This document shows positions 1 through 11,798 of a DNA stretch of 64,000 nucleotides, piece after piece. The notes under the pieces are model-generated. The model made no database searches, was not told where the DNA came from, and saw nothing but the letters and a program-made list of their open reading frames with translations. The stretch comes from Cinclus cinclus. Its lineage: Eukaryota > Chordata > Aves > Passeriformes > Cinclidae. The stretch covers positions 22,449,258-22,513,257 of the forward strand of contig NC_085047.1 of the NCBI RefSeq assembly GCF_963662255.1. The letters are read 5' to 3'. Each line of letters starts with the position of its first letter. Within the stretch, counting starts at the first letter, position 1. The translations under genes and the position numbers were made by a program.

Positions 1-3000
1 GCAGATGTCATTTTGTAGGGCACGTTTGGGCCTCTGATGGCAGCCAGGTTTGGAGTAAGGGGGCAGCATTGGTCTGGGAGAAATCCTCGTCATTCTGGAA
101 TTTTTCGAAGCAAAGGCCCAGGACAGTCCACAGGGAATTTCGGCAAATTTTCTGGGAAAGGAGTCACTTTTCCCCATTAAGCTAAACTCTGAGCCCACAA
201 TGCAGATGTCATTTGGTACGGCACGTTTGGCCCTCCAATGGCAGACAAGTCTGCAGGAGGAGGCAGATTTGGTCTGGGAGAAATCCTCGTCCTTCTGGAA
301 TTTTTCTACGCAAAGGCCCAGGACAAGCCGCAGGCAAGATAGGCAAGTTGTCTGGGAAAGGTGGCACTTTTCCCCAGGAAGCCAAACTCAAGAGCCCACT
401 TGGCAGATGTCATTTTGTAGGGCACGTCTGGCCCTCCGATTTCAGACCGGTTTGGAGGATGGGGCAGCTTTTGTCTGGGAGAAATCCTCGTCCTTCTTGA
501 ATTTTTCTAGGCAAAGTCCTAGGACGGGCCACAGGCACGATTGCCAAGTTGGCTGGGAAAGGTGGCACTTTTCCCCTTTAAGCTAAACTCTAGATCCCAC
601 AATGCATATGACATTTAGTCGGGCACGTTTGGCCCTCCAATGTCATCCAGGTCTTCAGGAGGGGGCTGCTTTTGTCTGGGAGAAATCCTCGTCCTCCTGG
701 AATTTTTCTAGGCAAAGTCCCAGGACGGGCCACAGGCAAGATAGGCAAGTTGGCTGGGAATGGTGTCACTTTTCCCCAGGAAGCTAAACTCTGTGCCCAC
801 AATGGATATGACAATTTTTGGGCACGTTTGGCGCTCCGATGTCATCCAGGTCTCTTGGAGGGGGCTGCTTTGGTCTGGGAGAAGTCCTCGTCCTTGTGGA
901 ATTTTTCTAGGCAAAGGCCCAGGACGGGCCAGAGGCAAGTTAGGCAAGTTGTCTGGGAAAGGTGGCACTTTTCCTCAGGAAGCCAAACTCAAGAACACAC
1001 TTGGGAGATGTCATTTTGTAGGGCACGTTTGGGCCTCTGATGACAGCCAGCTTTGTTGGAGGGGGCAGCTTTGGTCTGGGAGAAATCCTCGTCCTTCTGG
1101 AATATTTCAAAGAAACGGCCCAGGACTCGACCCAGACAAGTCAGGCAAGTTGTCTGGGGAAGGAGTCACTTTTCCCCAGGAAGCCAAACTCAAGAGCCCA
1201 CTTGGAAGATGTCATTTTGTAGGGCACGTTTGGCCCTCCGATTTCAGACTGGTTTGGAGGAGGGGGCAGCTTTGGTCTGGGAGAAATCCTCGTCCTTCTG
1301 CAATTTTTCTAGGCAAAGGCCCAGGACGGGCCAGAGGCAAGTTCGGCAAGTTGACTGGGAATGGTGTCACTTTTCCCCAGGAAGACAAAGAAGAGCCCAC
1401 TTGGCAGATGTCATTTTGTAGGGCATGTTTGGGCCTCCGATGGCAGCCAGGTATGGAGGAGGGGTCAGCATTGGTCTGGGAGAAATCCTCGTCCTTCTGG
1501 AAATTTTCCAGTTCTAGGCCCAGGACGGGCCACAGGCAAGTTAGGCAAGTTGACTTGGAAAGGTGGCACATTTCCCCAGGAAGCCAAACTCTAGAGCCCA
1601 CTTGGCAGAAGTAATTTTGTAGGGCATTTTGGGCCTCCAATGGCAGCCAGGTTTGGAGGAGGGGGCAGCTTTGGTCTTGTAGATATCCTCGTCCTTCTGG
1701 AATTTTTCTAGGCAAAGGCCCAGGACGGGCAACAGGCAAGCTTGGCAAGTTGACTGGGATAGGTGGCACTTTTCCCCATTAAGTTAAACTGTGAGCCCAC
1801 AATGCATATGACATTTAGTCGGGCACGTTTGGCGCTCCGATGACATCCAGGTCTGGAGGGGGGGTCACATTTATTCTGGGAGAAATCCTCGTCCACCTGG
1901 GATATTTCTAGGCAAAGGCGCAGGCCAGGCCAGAGGCATGTTAGGCAAGTTGGCTGGGAATGGTTGCACTTTTCCCCAGGAAGCCAAACGCAAGAGCCCA
2001 CAATGCATGTGACATTTTCTCGGGCACGTTTGGCACTCCGATGGCAGACAGGTCTGCAGGAGGTGGCAGCTTTGTTCTGGGAGAAATCCTCGTCCTTCTG
2101 GAATTTTTCTAGGCAAAGGCACAGTACGGGCCACAGGCAAGTTCGGCAAGTTGTCTGGGAATGGTGGCACTTTTCCCCAGGAAGCCAAACTCAAGAGCCC
2201 ACAATGCATATGACATTTTCTCGGGCACGTTTGACGCTCCGATGGCATCTAGGTCTGGAGGAGGGGGCAGCTTTGGTCTCCAAGAAATCCTCGTCCATCT
2301 GCAATTTTTCTAGGCAAACGCCCAGGAACGGGCCAGAGACAAGTTAGGCAAGTTCGCTGGGAAAGTGCCACTTTTCCCCAGGAAGCCAAATTCAACAGCC
2401 CAATTGGTAGATGTCATTTTGTAGGGTATGTTTGGGCCTCCGATGGCAGCCATGTTTGGAGGAGGGGGCAGCATTGGTCTGGGAGAAATCCTCGTCCTTC
2501 TGTAAATTTTCAAAGCAAAGGCCCAGGACGGGCCACAGGCAAGATAGGCAAGTTGTCTGGGAAAGGAGTCACTTTTCCCCAGGAAGCCAAACGAAGAGCC
2601 CACAATGCATACGTCATTTTGTAGGGCACCTTCGGCCCTCCGATGGCAGCCAGGTTTGGAGGAGGGGCATCATTGGTCTGGGAGAAATCCTCGTCTTTCT
2701 GGAAATTTTCAAAGCAAAGGCCCAGGACGGGCCACAGGCAAGTTAGGCAAGTTGACTGGGAATGATGTCACTTTTCCCCTTTTAGCTAAACTCTGAGCCC
2801 ACCATGCAGATGTCATTTTGTAGGGCACGTTCGGCCCTCCGATGGCAGCCAGGTTTGGAGTAGGGGTCAGCACTGGTCTGGGAGAAATCCTCGTCCTTCT
2901 GGAAATTTTCAAGTCCAAGGCCCAGGACGGGCCACAGGCAAGTTACGCAAGTTGACTAGGAATGGTGGCACTTTTCCCCATTAAGCCAAACTGAAGAGCC

Positions 3001-5373
3001 CACTTGGCAGATGTCTTTTTGTAGGGCACGTTTGGCCCGCCGATATCAGCCAGATTTGGAGGAGGGGGCAGCTTTGGTCTCCAAGAAATCCTCGTCCTTC
3101 TGGAATTTTTCTAGGCAAAGGCCCAGGACTGGCCACAGGCAAGTTCGGCAAGTTGGCTGGGAATGGTTGCACTTTACCCCAGGAAGCCAAACTCAAGAGC
3201 ACACAATGCATATGACATTTTCTCGGGCACGTTTGGCACTCCGATGGCAGACAGGTCTGGAGGAGGGGGCAACATTGGCCTGGGAGAAATCCTCGTCCTT
3301 CTGGAATTTTCTAGGCAAACGCCCAGGACAGTCCACAGGGGATTTCGGCAATTTGTCTGGGAAAGGAGTCACTTTTCACCATAAAGCTAAACTCTGTGCC
3401 CACAAAGAATATGTCATTTTGTAGGGCACGTTTGGCGCTCCGATGGCATCCATGTCTGGAGGAGGGGGCAGCATTGGTCTGGGAGTAATCCTTGTCCTTC
3501 TGGAATTTTTCTAGGCAAAGGCCCTGGACGGGCCACAGGCAAGTTCGGCAAGTTGGCTGGGAATGGTTGCACTTTACCCCAGGAAGACAAACTCAAGAGC
3601 CCACAACGCATATGACATTTTCTCGGGCACGTTTGGCGCTCCGATGGCATCCAGGTCTGGAGGAGGGGGCAGCATTGGCCTGGGAGAAATCCTCGTCCTT
3701 CGGGAATTTTTCTAGGCAAAGGCCCAGGACTGTCAAAAGGCAAGTTCGGCAAGTTGGCTGGGAAAGGTGTCACTTTTCCCCAGGAAGCCAAACTCAAGAA
3801 CCCACTTGGCGGAAGTTATTTATTAGGGCACTTTTGGGCCTCCGATGGCAGCCAGGTCTGGAGGAGGGGGCAGCTTTGGTCTCCAAGAAATCCTCGTCCT
3901 TCTGGAATTTTTCAAGACAAAGGCCAAGGACGGGCCACAGGCAAGTTAGAAGAGTTTGCTTGGAAAGTAGGCACATTTTCCCTTAGGCTAAACTCTGAGA
4001 CCACAATGCATATGACATTTTGTCGGGCACGTTTGGCCCTCAAATGGCAGACAGGTCTGCAGGAGGGGGCAGCTTTGGTCTGGGAGAAATCCTCGTCCTT
4101 CTGGAATTTTTCTAAGCAAAGGCCCAGGATGAGCCCCAGACAAGTTAGGCAAGTTGACTGGGAAAGGAGTCACTTTTCCCCAGGAAGCCAATCTCAAGAG
4201 CCCACAATGCATATGACATTTTCTCGGCCACGTTTAGCGCTCCGATGGCATCCAGGTCTGGAGGAGGGGGCAGCATTGGTCTGGGAGAAATCCTCGTCCT
4301 TCTGGAATTTTTCTAGGCAAAGGCCCAGGACAGTCCACAGGGAATTTCGGCAAATTTTCTGGGAAAGGAGTCACTTTTCCCCATTAAGCTAAACTCTGTG
4401 CCCACAATGTAGATGTCATTTGGTACGGCACGTTTGGCCCTCCAATGGCAGACAAGTCTGCAGGAGGAGGCAGATTTGGTCTGGGAGAAATCCTTGTCCT
4501 TCTGGAATTTTTCTAGGCAAAGGCCCAGGACAAGCCACAGGCAAGATAGGCAAGTTGTCTGGGAAAGGTGGCACTTTTCCCCAAGAAGCCAAACTCAAGA
4601 GCCCACTTGGCAGACGTCAATTTGTAGGGCACGTTTGGCCCTCCGATTTCAGACCGGTTTGGAGGATGGGGCAGCTTTTGTCTGGGAGAAATCCTCGTCC
4701 TTCTGGAATTTTTCTAGGCAAAGTCCTAGGACGGGCCACAGGCACGATTGGCAAGTTGGCTGGGAAAGGTGGCACTTTTCCCCTTTAAGCTAAACTCTAG
4801 ATCCCACAATGCATATGACATTTAGTCGGGCACGTTTGGCCCTCCGATGTCATCCAGGTCTTCAGGAGGGGGCTGCTTTTGTCTGGGAGAAATCCTCGTC
4901 CTCCTGGAATTTTTCTAGGCAAAGTCCCAGGACGGGCCACAGGCAAGATAGGCAAGTTGGCTGGGAATGGTGTCACTTTTCCCCAGGAAGCTAAACTCTG
5001 TGCCCACAATGGATATGACAATTTTTGGGCACGTTTGGCTCACCAATGTCATCCAGGTCTTTTGGAGGGGGCACCTTTGGTCTGGGAGAAATCCTCGTCC
5101 TTGTGGAATTTTTCTAGGCAAAGGCCCAGGACGGGCCAGAGGCAAGTTAGGCAAGTTGTCTGGGAAAGGTGGCACTTTTCCTCAGGAAGCCAAACTCAAG
5201 AGCCCACTTGGGAGATGTCATTTTGTAGGGCACGTTTGGGCCTCTGATGACAGCCAGGTTTGTTGGAGGGGGCAGCTTTGGTCTGGGAGAAATCCTCGTC
5301 CTTCTGGAATATTTCAAAGCAACGGCCCAGGACTAGACCCAGACAAGTTAGGCAAGTTGTCTGGGGAAGGAGT
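1..5373 (+). repeat. SatA, rearranged relative of the higher-order repeat
   Basis: This left segment is built from the same monomer variants as the 6,425 bp higher-order repeat but in altered order and number. Position 1 matches 7,618 (offset 7,617) for about 320 bp. Positions of about 60-1,300 match 9,490-10,730 at offset 9,430; after one extra monomer the match resumes near 1,500 at offset 9,231. The same stretch matches 4,267-5,395 at offset 4,207 and then shifts to 3,807, so that copy lacks two monomers. Positions 3,006-5,373 match 8,218 onward at offset 5,212, changing to 5,223 by 3,990. I tracked no long match for about 2,000-3,000. This looks like an older duplication altered by unequal crossover. 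Confidence 0.85.
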
Positions 5374-8300
5374 CACTTTTCCCCAGGAAGCCAAACTCAA
5401 GAGCCCACTTGGCAGAAGTAATTTTGTAGGGCATTTTGGGCCTCCAATGGGAGCCAGGTTTGGAGGAGGGGGCAGCTTTGGTCTTGTAGATATCCTCGTC
5501 CTTCTGGAATTTTTCTAGGCAAAGGCCCAGGACGGGCAACAGGCAAGTTCGGCAAGTTGACTGGGATAGGTGGCACTTTTCCCCATTAAGTTAAACTGTG
5601 AGCCCACAATGCATATGACATTTAGTCGGGCACGTTTGGCGCTCCGATGACATCCAGGTTTGGAGGGGGGGTCACATTTGGTCTGGGAGAAATCCTCGTC
5701 CACCTGGGATATTTCTAGGCAAAGGCCCAGGCCAGGCCAGAGGCATGTTAGGCAAGTTGGCTGGGAATGGTTGCACTTTTCCCCAGGAAGCCAAACGCAA
5801 GAGCCCACAATGCATGTGACATTTTCTCGGGTACGTTTGGCGCTCCGATGGCAGCCAGGTCTGGAGGAAGGGGCAGCTATGTCCTGGGAGAAATCCTCGT
5901 CCTTCTGGAATTTTTCTAGGCAAAGGCCCAGGATGGGTCACAGGCAAGTTTGGCAAGTTGACTGGGATAGGTGGCACTTTTCCCCATTAAGTTAAACTCT
6001 GAGCCCACTTGCCAGATGTCATTTTGTAGGGCACGTTTGGCCCTCCAATGTCAGCCAGGTTTGGAGGAGGGGGCAGCACTGGTCTGGGAGAAATCCTTGT
6101 CCTTCTGGAATTTTTCTAGGCAAAGGCCCAGGCCGGGCCACAGGCATGTTCAGCAAGTGGCCTGGGAATGGTTGCACTTTTACCCAGGAAGCCAAACGCA
6201 AGAGCGCACAATGCATGTGACATTTTCTCGCTCACGTTTGGCGTTCTGATGTCATCCGGGTCTGGATAAAGGGGCAGCTTTGTTCCGGGAAAAATCCTCG
6301 TCCTTCTGGAATTTTTCTAGGCAAAGTCCCAGGACGGGCCACAGGCAAGATAGGCAAGTTGGCTTGGAAAGGTGGCACATTTGCCCTTAGGCTATACTCT
6401 GAGCCCACAATGCATATGACATTTAGTCGGGCACGTTTGGCCCTCCGATGACATCCAGGCTTGGGGGGGCGGGCACCTTTGGTCCTGGCGATATCCTCGT
6501 CCTTCTGGAATTTTTCTAGGCAAAGGCCCAGGACGGGCCAGAGGCAAGTTCGGCAAGTTGACTGGGAATGGTGTCACTTTTCCCCAGGAAGACAAACTGA
6601 AGGGCCCACTTGGCAGAAGTCATTTTGTAGGGCAACTTTGGGCCTCTGATGACAGCCAGGTTTGGTGGAGGGGGCAGCTTTGGTCTGGGAGAAATCCTCG
6701 TCCTTCTGGAATTTTTCAAAGCAACGGCCCAGGACTAGACCCAGACAAGTTTGCCAAGTTGTCTGGGAAAGGTGGCACTTTTCCCCAGGAAGCCAAACTC
6801 AAGAGCCCACTTGGCAGATGTCATTTTGTAGGGCACGTTTGGCCCTCCTATTTCAGACCGGTTTGGAGGAGGGGGCAGCTTTTGTCTGGGAGAAATCCTC
6901 GTCCTTCTGGAATTTTTCTAGGCAAAGCCCAGGACGGGCCAGAGGCAAGTTCGGCAAGTTGGCTGAGAATGGAGGCAGTTTTCCCCATTAAGCTAAATTC
7001 TAGAGCCCACAATGCATATGACATTTTGTTGGGCACGTTTGGCCCTCCAATGTCATCCAGGTCTTTTGGAGGGGGCAGCTTTGGTCTGGGAGAAATCCTC
7101 GTCCTTCTGGAATTTTTCTAGGCAAAGGCCCAGGACACGCCACAGGCAAGATAGGCAAGTTGTCTGGGAAAGGTGGCACTTTTCCCCAGGAAGCCAAAAT
7201 CAAGAGCCCACTTGGCAGATGAAATTTTATAGGGCACGTTTGGCCCTCCGATGTCAGACAGATTTGGAGGACGGGTCTGCTTTGGTCTGGGAGAAATCCT
7301 CGTCCTTCTGGTATTTTTCTAGGCAAAGGCCCTTGACGGGCCATAGGCAAGTTTGGCAAGTTGGCTGGGAAAGGGGGCACTTTACCCCAGGAAGCCAAAC
7401 TGAAGAACCCACTTGGCAGAAGTCATTTTTTCGTGCACTTTTGGCCCACCTATGGCAGCCGGGTTTGGAGGAGGGGGCAGCTTTGGTCTGGGAGTAATCC
7501 TCGTCCTTCTGGAATTTTTCAAAGCAAAGGCCCAGGACGGACCGGAGGCAAGTTCGGCAAGTTGTCTGGGAAAGGTGTCACTTTTCCCCAGGAAGACAAA
7601 CTCGAGAACCCACTTGGCAGATGTCATTTTGTAGGGCACGTTTGGGCCTCTGATGGCAGCCAGGTTTGGAGTAAGGGGGCAGCATTGGTCTGGGAGAAAT
7701 CCTCGTCATTCTGGAATTTTTCGAAGCAAAGGCCCAGGACAGTCCACAGGGAATTTCGGCAAATTTTCTGGGAAAGGAGTCACTTTTCCCCATTAAGCTA
7801 AACTCTGAGCCCACAATGCATATGTCATTTTGTACGGCACGTTTGGCCCTCCAATGGCAGACAAGTCTGCAGGAGGAGGCAGATTTGGTCTGGGAGAAAT
7901 CCTCGTCCTTCTGGAAATTTTCAAAGCAAAGGCCCAGGACGGGCCACAGGCAAATTCGGCAAGTTGACTGGGATAGGTGGCACTTTTCCCCATTAAGTTA
8001 AACTCTGAGCCCACTTGCCAGATGTCATTTTGTAGGGCACGTTTGGCCCTCCAATGTCAGCCAGGTTTGGAGGAGGGGGCAGCACTGGTCTGGGAGAAAT
8101 CCTTGTCCTTCTGGAATTTTTCTAGGCAAAGGCCCAGGCCGGGCCACAGGCATGTTCAGCAAGTTGCCTGGGAATGGTTGCACTTTTCCCCAGGAAGCCA
8201 AACGCAAGAGCGCACTTGGCAGATGTCTTTTTGTAGGGCACGTTTGGCCCGCCGATATCAGCCAGATTTGGAGGAGGGGGCAGCTTTGGTCTCCAAGAAA

Positions 8301-9141
8301 TCCTCGTCCTTCTGGAATTTTTCTAGGCAAAGGCCCAGGACTGGCCACAGGCAAGTTCGGCAAGTTGGCTGGGAATGGTTGCACTTTACCCCAGGAAGCC
8401 AAACTCAAGAGCACCCAATGCATATGACATTTTCTCGGGCACGTTTGGCGCTCCGATAGCAACCAGGTCTGGAGGAGGGGGCAACATTGGCCTGGGAGAA
8501 ATCCTCGTCCTTCTGGAATTTTCTAGGCAAACGCCCAGGACAGTCCACAGGGGATTTCGGCAATTTGTCTGGGAAAGGAGTCACTTTTCACCATAAAGCT
8601 AAACTCTGATCCCACAATGCAGATGTCATTTGGTACGGCACGTTTGGCCCTCCAATGGCATCCAAGTCTGGAGGAGGTGGCAGCTTTGTTCTGGGAGAAA
8701 TCCTCGTCCTTCTGGAATTTTTCGAGGCAAAGGCACAGTACGGGCCACAGGGAAGTTCGGCAAGTTGGCTGGGAATGGTGGCAGTTTTCCCCATTAAGCT
8801 ACACTCTGTGCCCACAATGAATATGTCATTTTGTTGGGCACGTTTGGCGCTCCGATGGCATCCATGTCTGGAGGAGGGGGCAGAATTGGTCTGGGAGAAA
8901 TCCTTGTCCTTCTGGAATTTTTCTAGGCAAAGGCCCTGGACGGGCCACAGGCAAGTTCGGCAAGTTGGCTGGGAATGGTTGCACTTTACCCCAGGAAGAA
9001 AAACTCAAGAGCCCACAACGCATATGACATTTTCTCGGGCACGTTTGGCGCTCCAATGGCATCCAGGTCTGGAGGAGGGGGCAGCATTGGCCTGGGAGAA
9101 ATCCTCTTCCTTCTGGAATTTTTCTAGGCAAAGGCCCAGGA

Positions 9142-9175
9142 CTGTCAAAAGGACGGGCTGCAGGCAAGTTAGAAA
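9142..9175 (+). repeat. Out-of-register crossover scar within a SatA monomer
   Basis: Here a monomer reads ...aggactgtcaaaagg followed directly by acgggctgcaggcaag, so the segment normally present once occurs partly twice and the monomer is 11 bp too long. The left part matches about 3,727-3,741 of the related segment; the right part matches about 3,927-3,950, one monomer later. The join sits in a short shared agg. The offset between the two related segments changes from 5,212 to 5,223 across it, exactly accounting for 11 bp. The same scar is present in higher-order copy 2 at about 15,567-15,600, so it predates the 6.4 kb duplication. Confidence 0.8.
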
Positions 9176-11597
9176 AGTTGGCTTGGAAAGTAGGCACATT
9201 TTCCCTTAGGCTAAACTCTGAGACCACAATGCATATGACATTTTGTCGGGCACGTTTGGCCCTCAAATGGCAGACAGGTCTGCAGGAGGGGGCAGCTTTG
9301 GTCTGGGAGAAATCCTCGTCCTTCTGGAATTTTTCTAAGCAAAGGCCCAGGACGGGCCCCAGACAAGTTAGGCAAGTTGACTGGGAAAGGAGTCACTTTT
9401 CCCCTTTAAGCCAATCTCAAGAGCCCACAATGCATATGACATTTTCTCGGCCACGTTTAGCGCTCCGATGGCATCCAGGTCTGGAGGAGGGGGCAGCATT
9501 GGTCTGGGAGAAATCCTCGTCTTTCTGGAATTTTTCGAAGCAAAGGCCCAGGACAGTCCACAGGGAATTTCGGCAAATTTTCTGGGAAAGGAGTCACTTT
9601 TCCCCATTAAGCTAAACTCTGTGCCCACAATGCAGATGTCATTTGGCACGGCACGTTTGGCCCTCCAATGGCAGACAAGTCTGCAGGAGGAGGCAGATTT
9701 GGTCTGGGAGAAATCCTCGTCCTTCTGGAATTTTTCTAGGCAAAGGCCCAGGACAAGCCACAGGCAAGATAGGCAAGTTGTCTGGGAAAGGTGGCACTTT
9801 TCCCCAGGAAGCCAAACTCAAGAGCCCACTTGGCAGATGTCATTTTGTAGGGCACGTCTGGCCCTCCGATTTCAGACCGGTTTGGAGGATGGGGCAGCTT
9901 TTGTCTGGGAGAAATCCTCGTCCTTCTGGAATTTTTCTAGGCAAAGTCCTAGGACGGGCCACAGGCACGATTGGCAAGTTGGCTGGGAAAGGTGGCACTT
10001 TTCCCCTTTAAGCTAAACTCTAGATCCCACAATGCATATGACATTTAGTCGGGCACGTTTGGCCCTCCGATGTCATCCAGGTCTTCAGGAGGGGGCTGCT
10101 TTTGTCTGGGAGAAATCCTCGTCCTCCTGGAATTTTTCTAGGCAAAGTCCCAGGACGGGCCACAGGCAAGATAGGCAAGTTGGCTGGGAATGGTGTCACT
10201 TTTCCCCAGGAAGCTAAACTCTGTGCCCACAATGGATATGACAATTTTTGGGCACGTTTGGCTCACCAATGTCATCCAGGTCTTTTGGAGGGGGCACCTT
10301 TGGTCTGGGAGAAATCCTCGTCCTTGTGGAATTTTTCTAGGCAAAGGCCCAGGACGGGCCAGAGGCAAGTTAGGCAAGTTGTCTGGGAAAGGTGGCACTT
10401 TTCCTCAGGAAGCCAAACTCAAGAGCCCACTTGGGAGATGTCATTTTGTAGGGCACGTTTGGGCCTCTGATGACAGCCAGGTTTGTTGGAGGGGGCAGCT
10501 TTGGTCTGGGAGAAATCCTCGTCCTTCTGGAATATTTCAAAGCAACGGCCCAGGACTAGACCCAGACAAGTTAGGCAAGTTGTCTGGGGAAGGAGTCACT
10601 TTTCCCCAGGAAGCCAAACTCAAGAGCCCACTTGGCAGATGTCATTTTGTAGGGCACGTTTGGCCCTCCGATTTCAGACCGGTTTGGAGGCGGGGGCAGC
10701 TTTGGTCTGGGAGAAATCCTCGTCCTTCTGGAAATTTTCCAGTTCTAGGCCCAGGACGGGCCACAGGCAAGTTAGGCAATTTGACTTGGAAAGGTGGCAC
10801 ATTTCCCCAGGAAGCCAAACTCAAGAGCCCACTTGGCAGAAGTAATTTTGTAGGGCATTTTTGGCCTCCAATGGCAGCCAGGTTTGGAGGAGGGGGCAGC
10901 TTTGGTCTTGTAGATATCCTCGTCCTTCTGGAATTTTTCTAGGCAAAGGCCCAGGACGGGCAACAGGCAAGCTTGGCAAGTTGACTGGGATAGGTGGCAC
11001 TTTTCCCCATTAAGTTAAACTGTGAGCCCACAATGCATATGACATTTAGTCGGGCACGTTTGGCGCTCCGATGACATCCAGGTCTGGAGGGGGGGTCACA
11101 TTTGGTCTGGGAGAAATCCTCGTCCTTCTGGAATTTTTCTAGGCAAAGGCCCAGTACGGGACGCAGGCAAGTTAGGCAAGTTGGCTGGGAAAGGTGGCAC
11201 TTTTCCCCAGGAAGCCAAACGCAAGAGCCCACAATGCATATGACATTTTGTCGGGCACGTTTGGGCCTCTGATGGCAGCCAGGTTTGGAGGAGGAGTCAG
11301 CTTTGGTCTGGGAGAAATCCTCGTACTTCTGGAATTTTTCTAGGCAAAGGCCCAGGACGGGCCACAGGTATGTTAAACAAGAAGGCTGGGAATGGTGACA
11401 CTTTTCCCGATTAAGCTAAACTCAGAGCCCACAATGCATATGACATTTTTTCGGGCACGATTGGCGCTCCTAAGGCATCCAGGTCTGGAGGTGGGGGCAG
11501 CTTTGTTCTGGGAGAATTCCTCGTCCTTCTGGAATTTTTCTAGGCAAAGGCCCAGGACGGGCCACAGGCAAGTTAGGCAAGTTGGCCTGGAAAGGTG

Positions 11598-11665
11598 TCA
11601 CTTCTCTCCTTTCAGGTAACCTCTGAGCCCACTTGGCAGATGTCATTTCGTACGTCACGTTTGGC
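11598..11665 (+). repeat. SatA linker variant C (splice-like motif), representative copy
   Basis: In a subset of monomers the usual linker (ccaggaagccaaactcaag) is replaced by ctcccctttcaggtaacc, usually followed by tttcgtacgtcacg. The motif reads as a pyrimidine tract plus CAG, immediately followed by GTAA, so it resembles a 3' and a 5' splice site back to back. Intact cag/gtaac copies have their GT at 11,616, 18,041, 18,443, 21,451, 25,458, 27,664, 28,265, 29,465, 30,666, 32,069 and 36,477. All spacings are multiples of about 200.5 bp. Degraded versions (cagtt) lie near 33,466 and 35,270. No function is claimed; it is a sequence haplotype of the repeat. Confidence 0.85.
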
Positions 11666-11798
11666 CCTCCAATGGCAGACATGTCTGCAGGAGGTGTCAG
11701 CATTGGTCTGGGTGAAATCCGCGTCCTTCTGGAATTTTTCTAGGCAATGGCCCAGGTCGGGCCACAGGCAAGTTCGGCAAGTTGGCTGGGAAAGGTGG

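Larger units (their letters stand above)
5374..11798 (+). repeat. SatA higher-order repeat, copy 1 (6,425 bp)
   Basis: This block repeats as the next 6,425 bp with a constant offset, so there is no net insertion or deletion between copies. It contains about 32 monomers (6,425/201 = 31.97). The left edge is placed where the offset-6,425 match begins: upstream of 5,374 the sequence differs from 11,798 and before, and from the shared cacttttcccc onward it is identical. I found five substitutions against copy 2, at 6,767 (G/A), 7,170 (A/G), 9,750 (A/C), 11,377 (A/G) and 11,458 (C/T). That is about 0.1% by reading, and others may have escaped me. Monomers within one copy differ from each other far more than the two copies do, which is the defining feature of a higher-order repeat. 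Confidence 0.95.

Noticed and set aside
760..1614. Long open frame (284 codons) that could be read as a repeat protein gene
   Set aside because: It simply crosses about four satellite monomers of 67 codons; other frames are equally open, neighbouring copies are broken by stops and single-base indels, and no start, splice or termination context is convincing.
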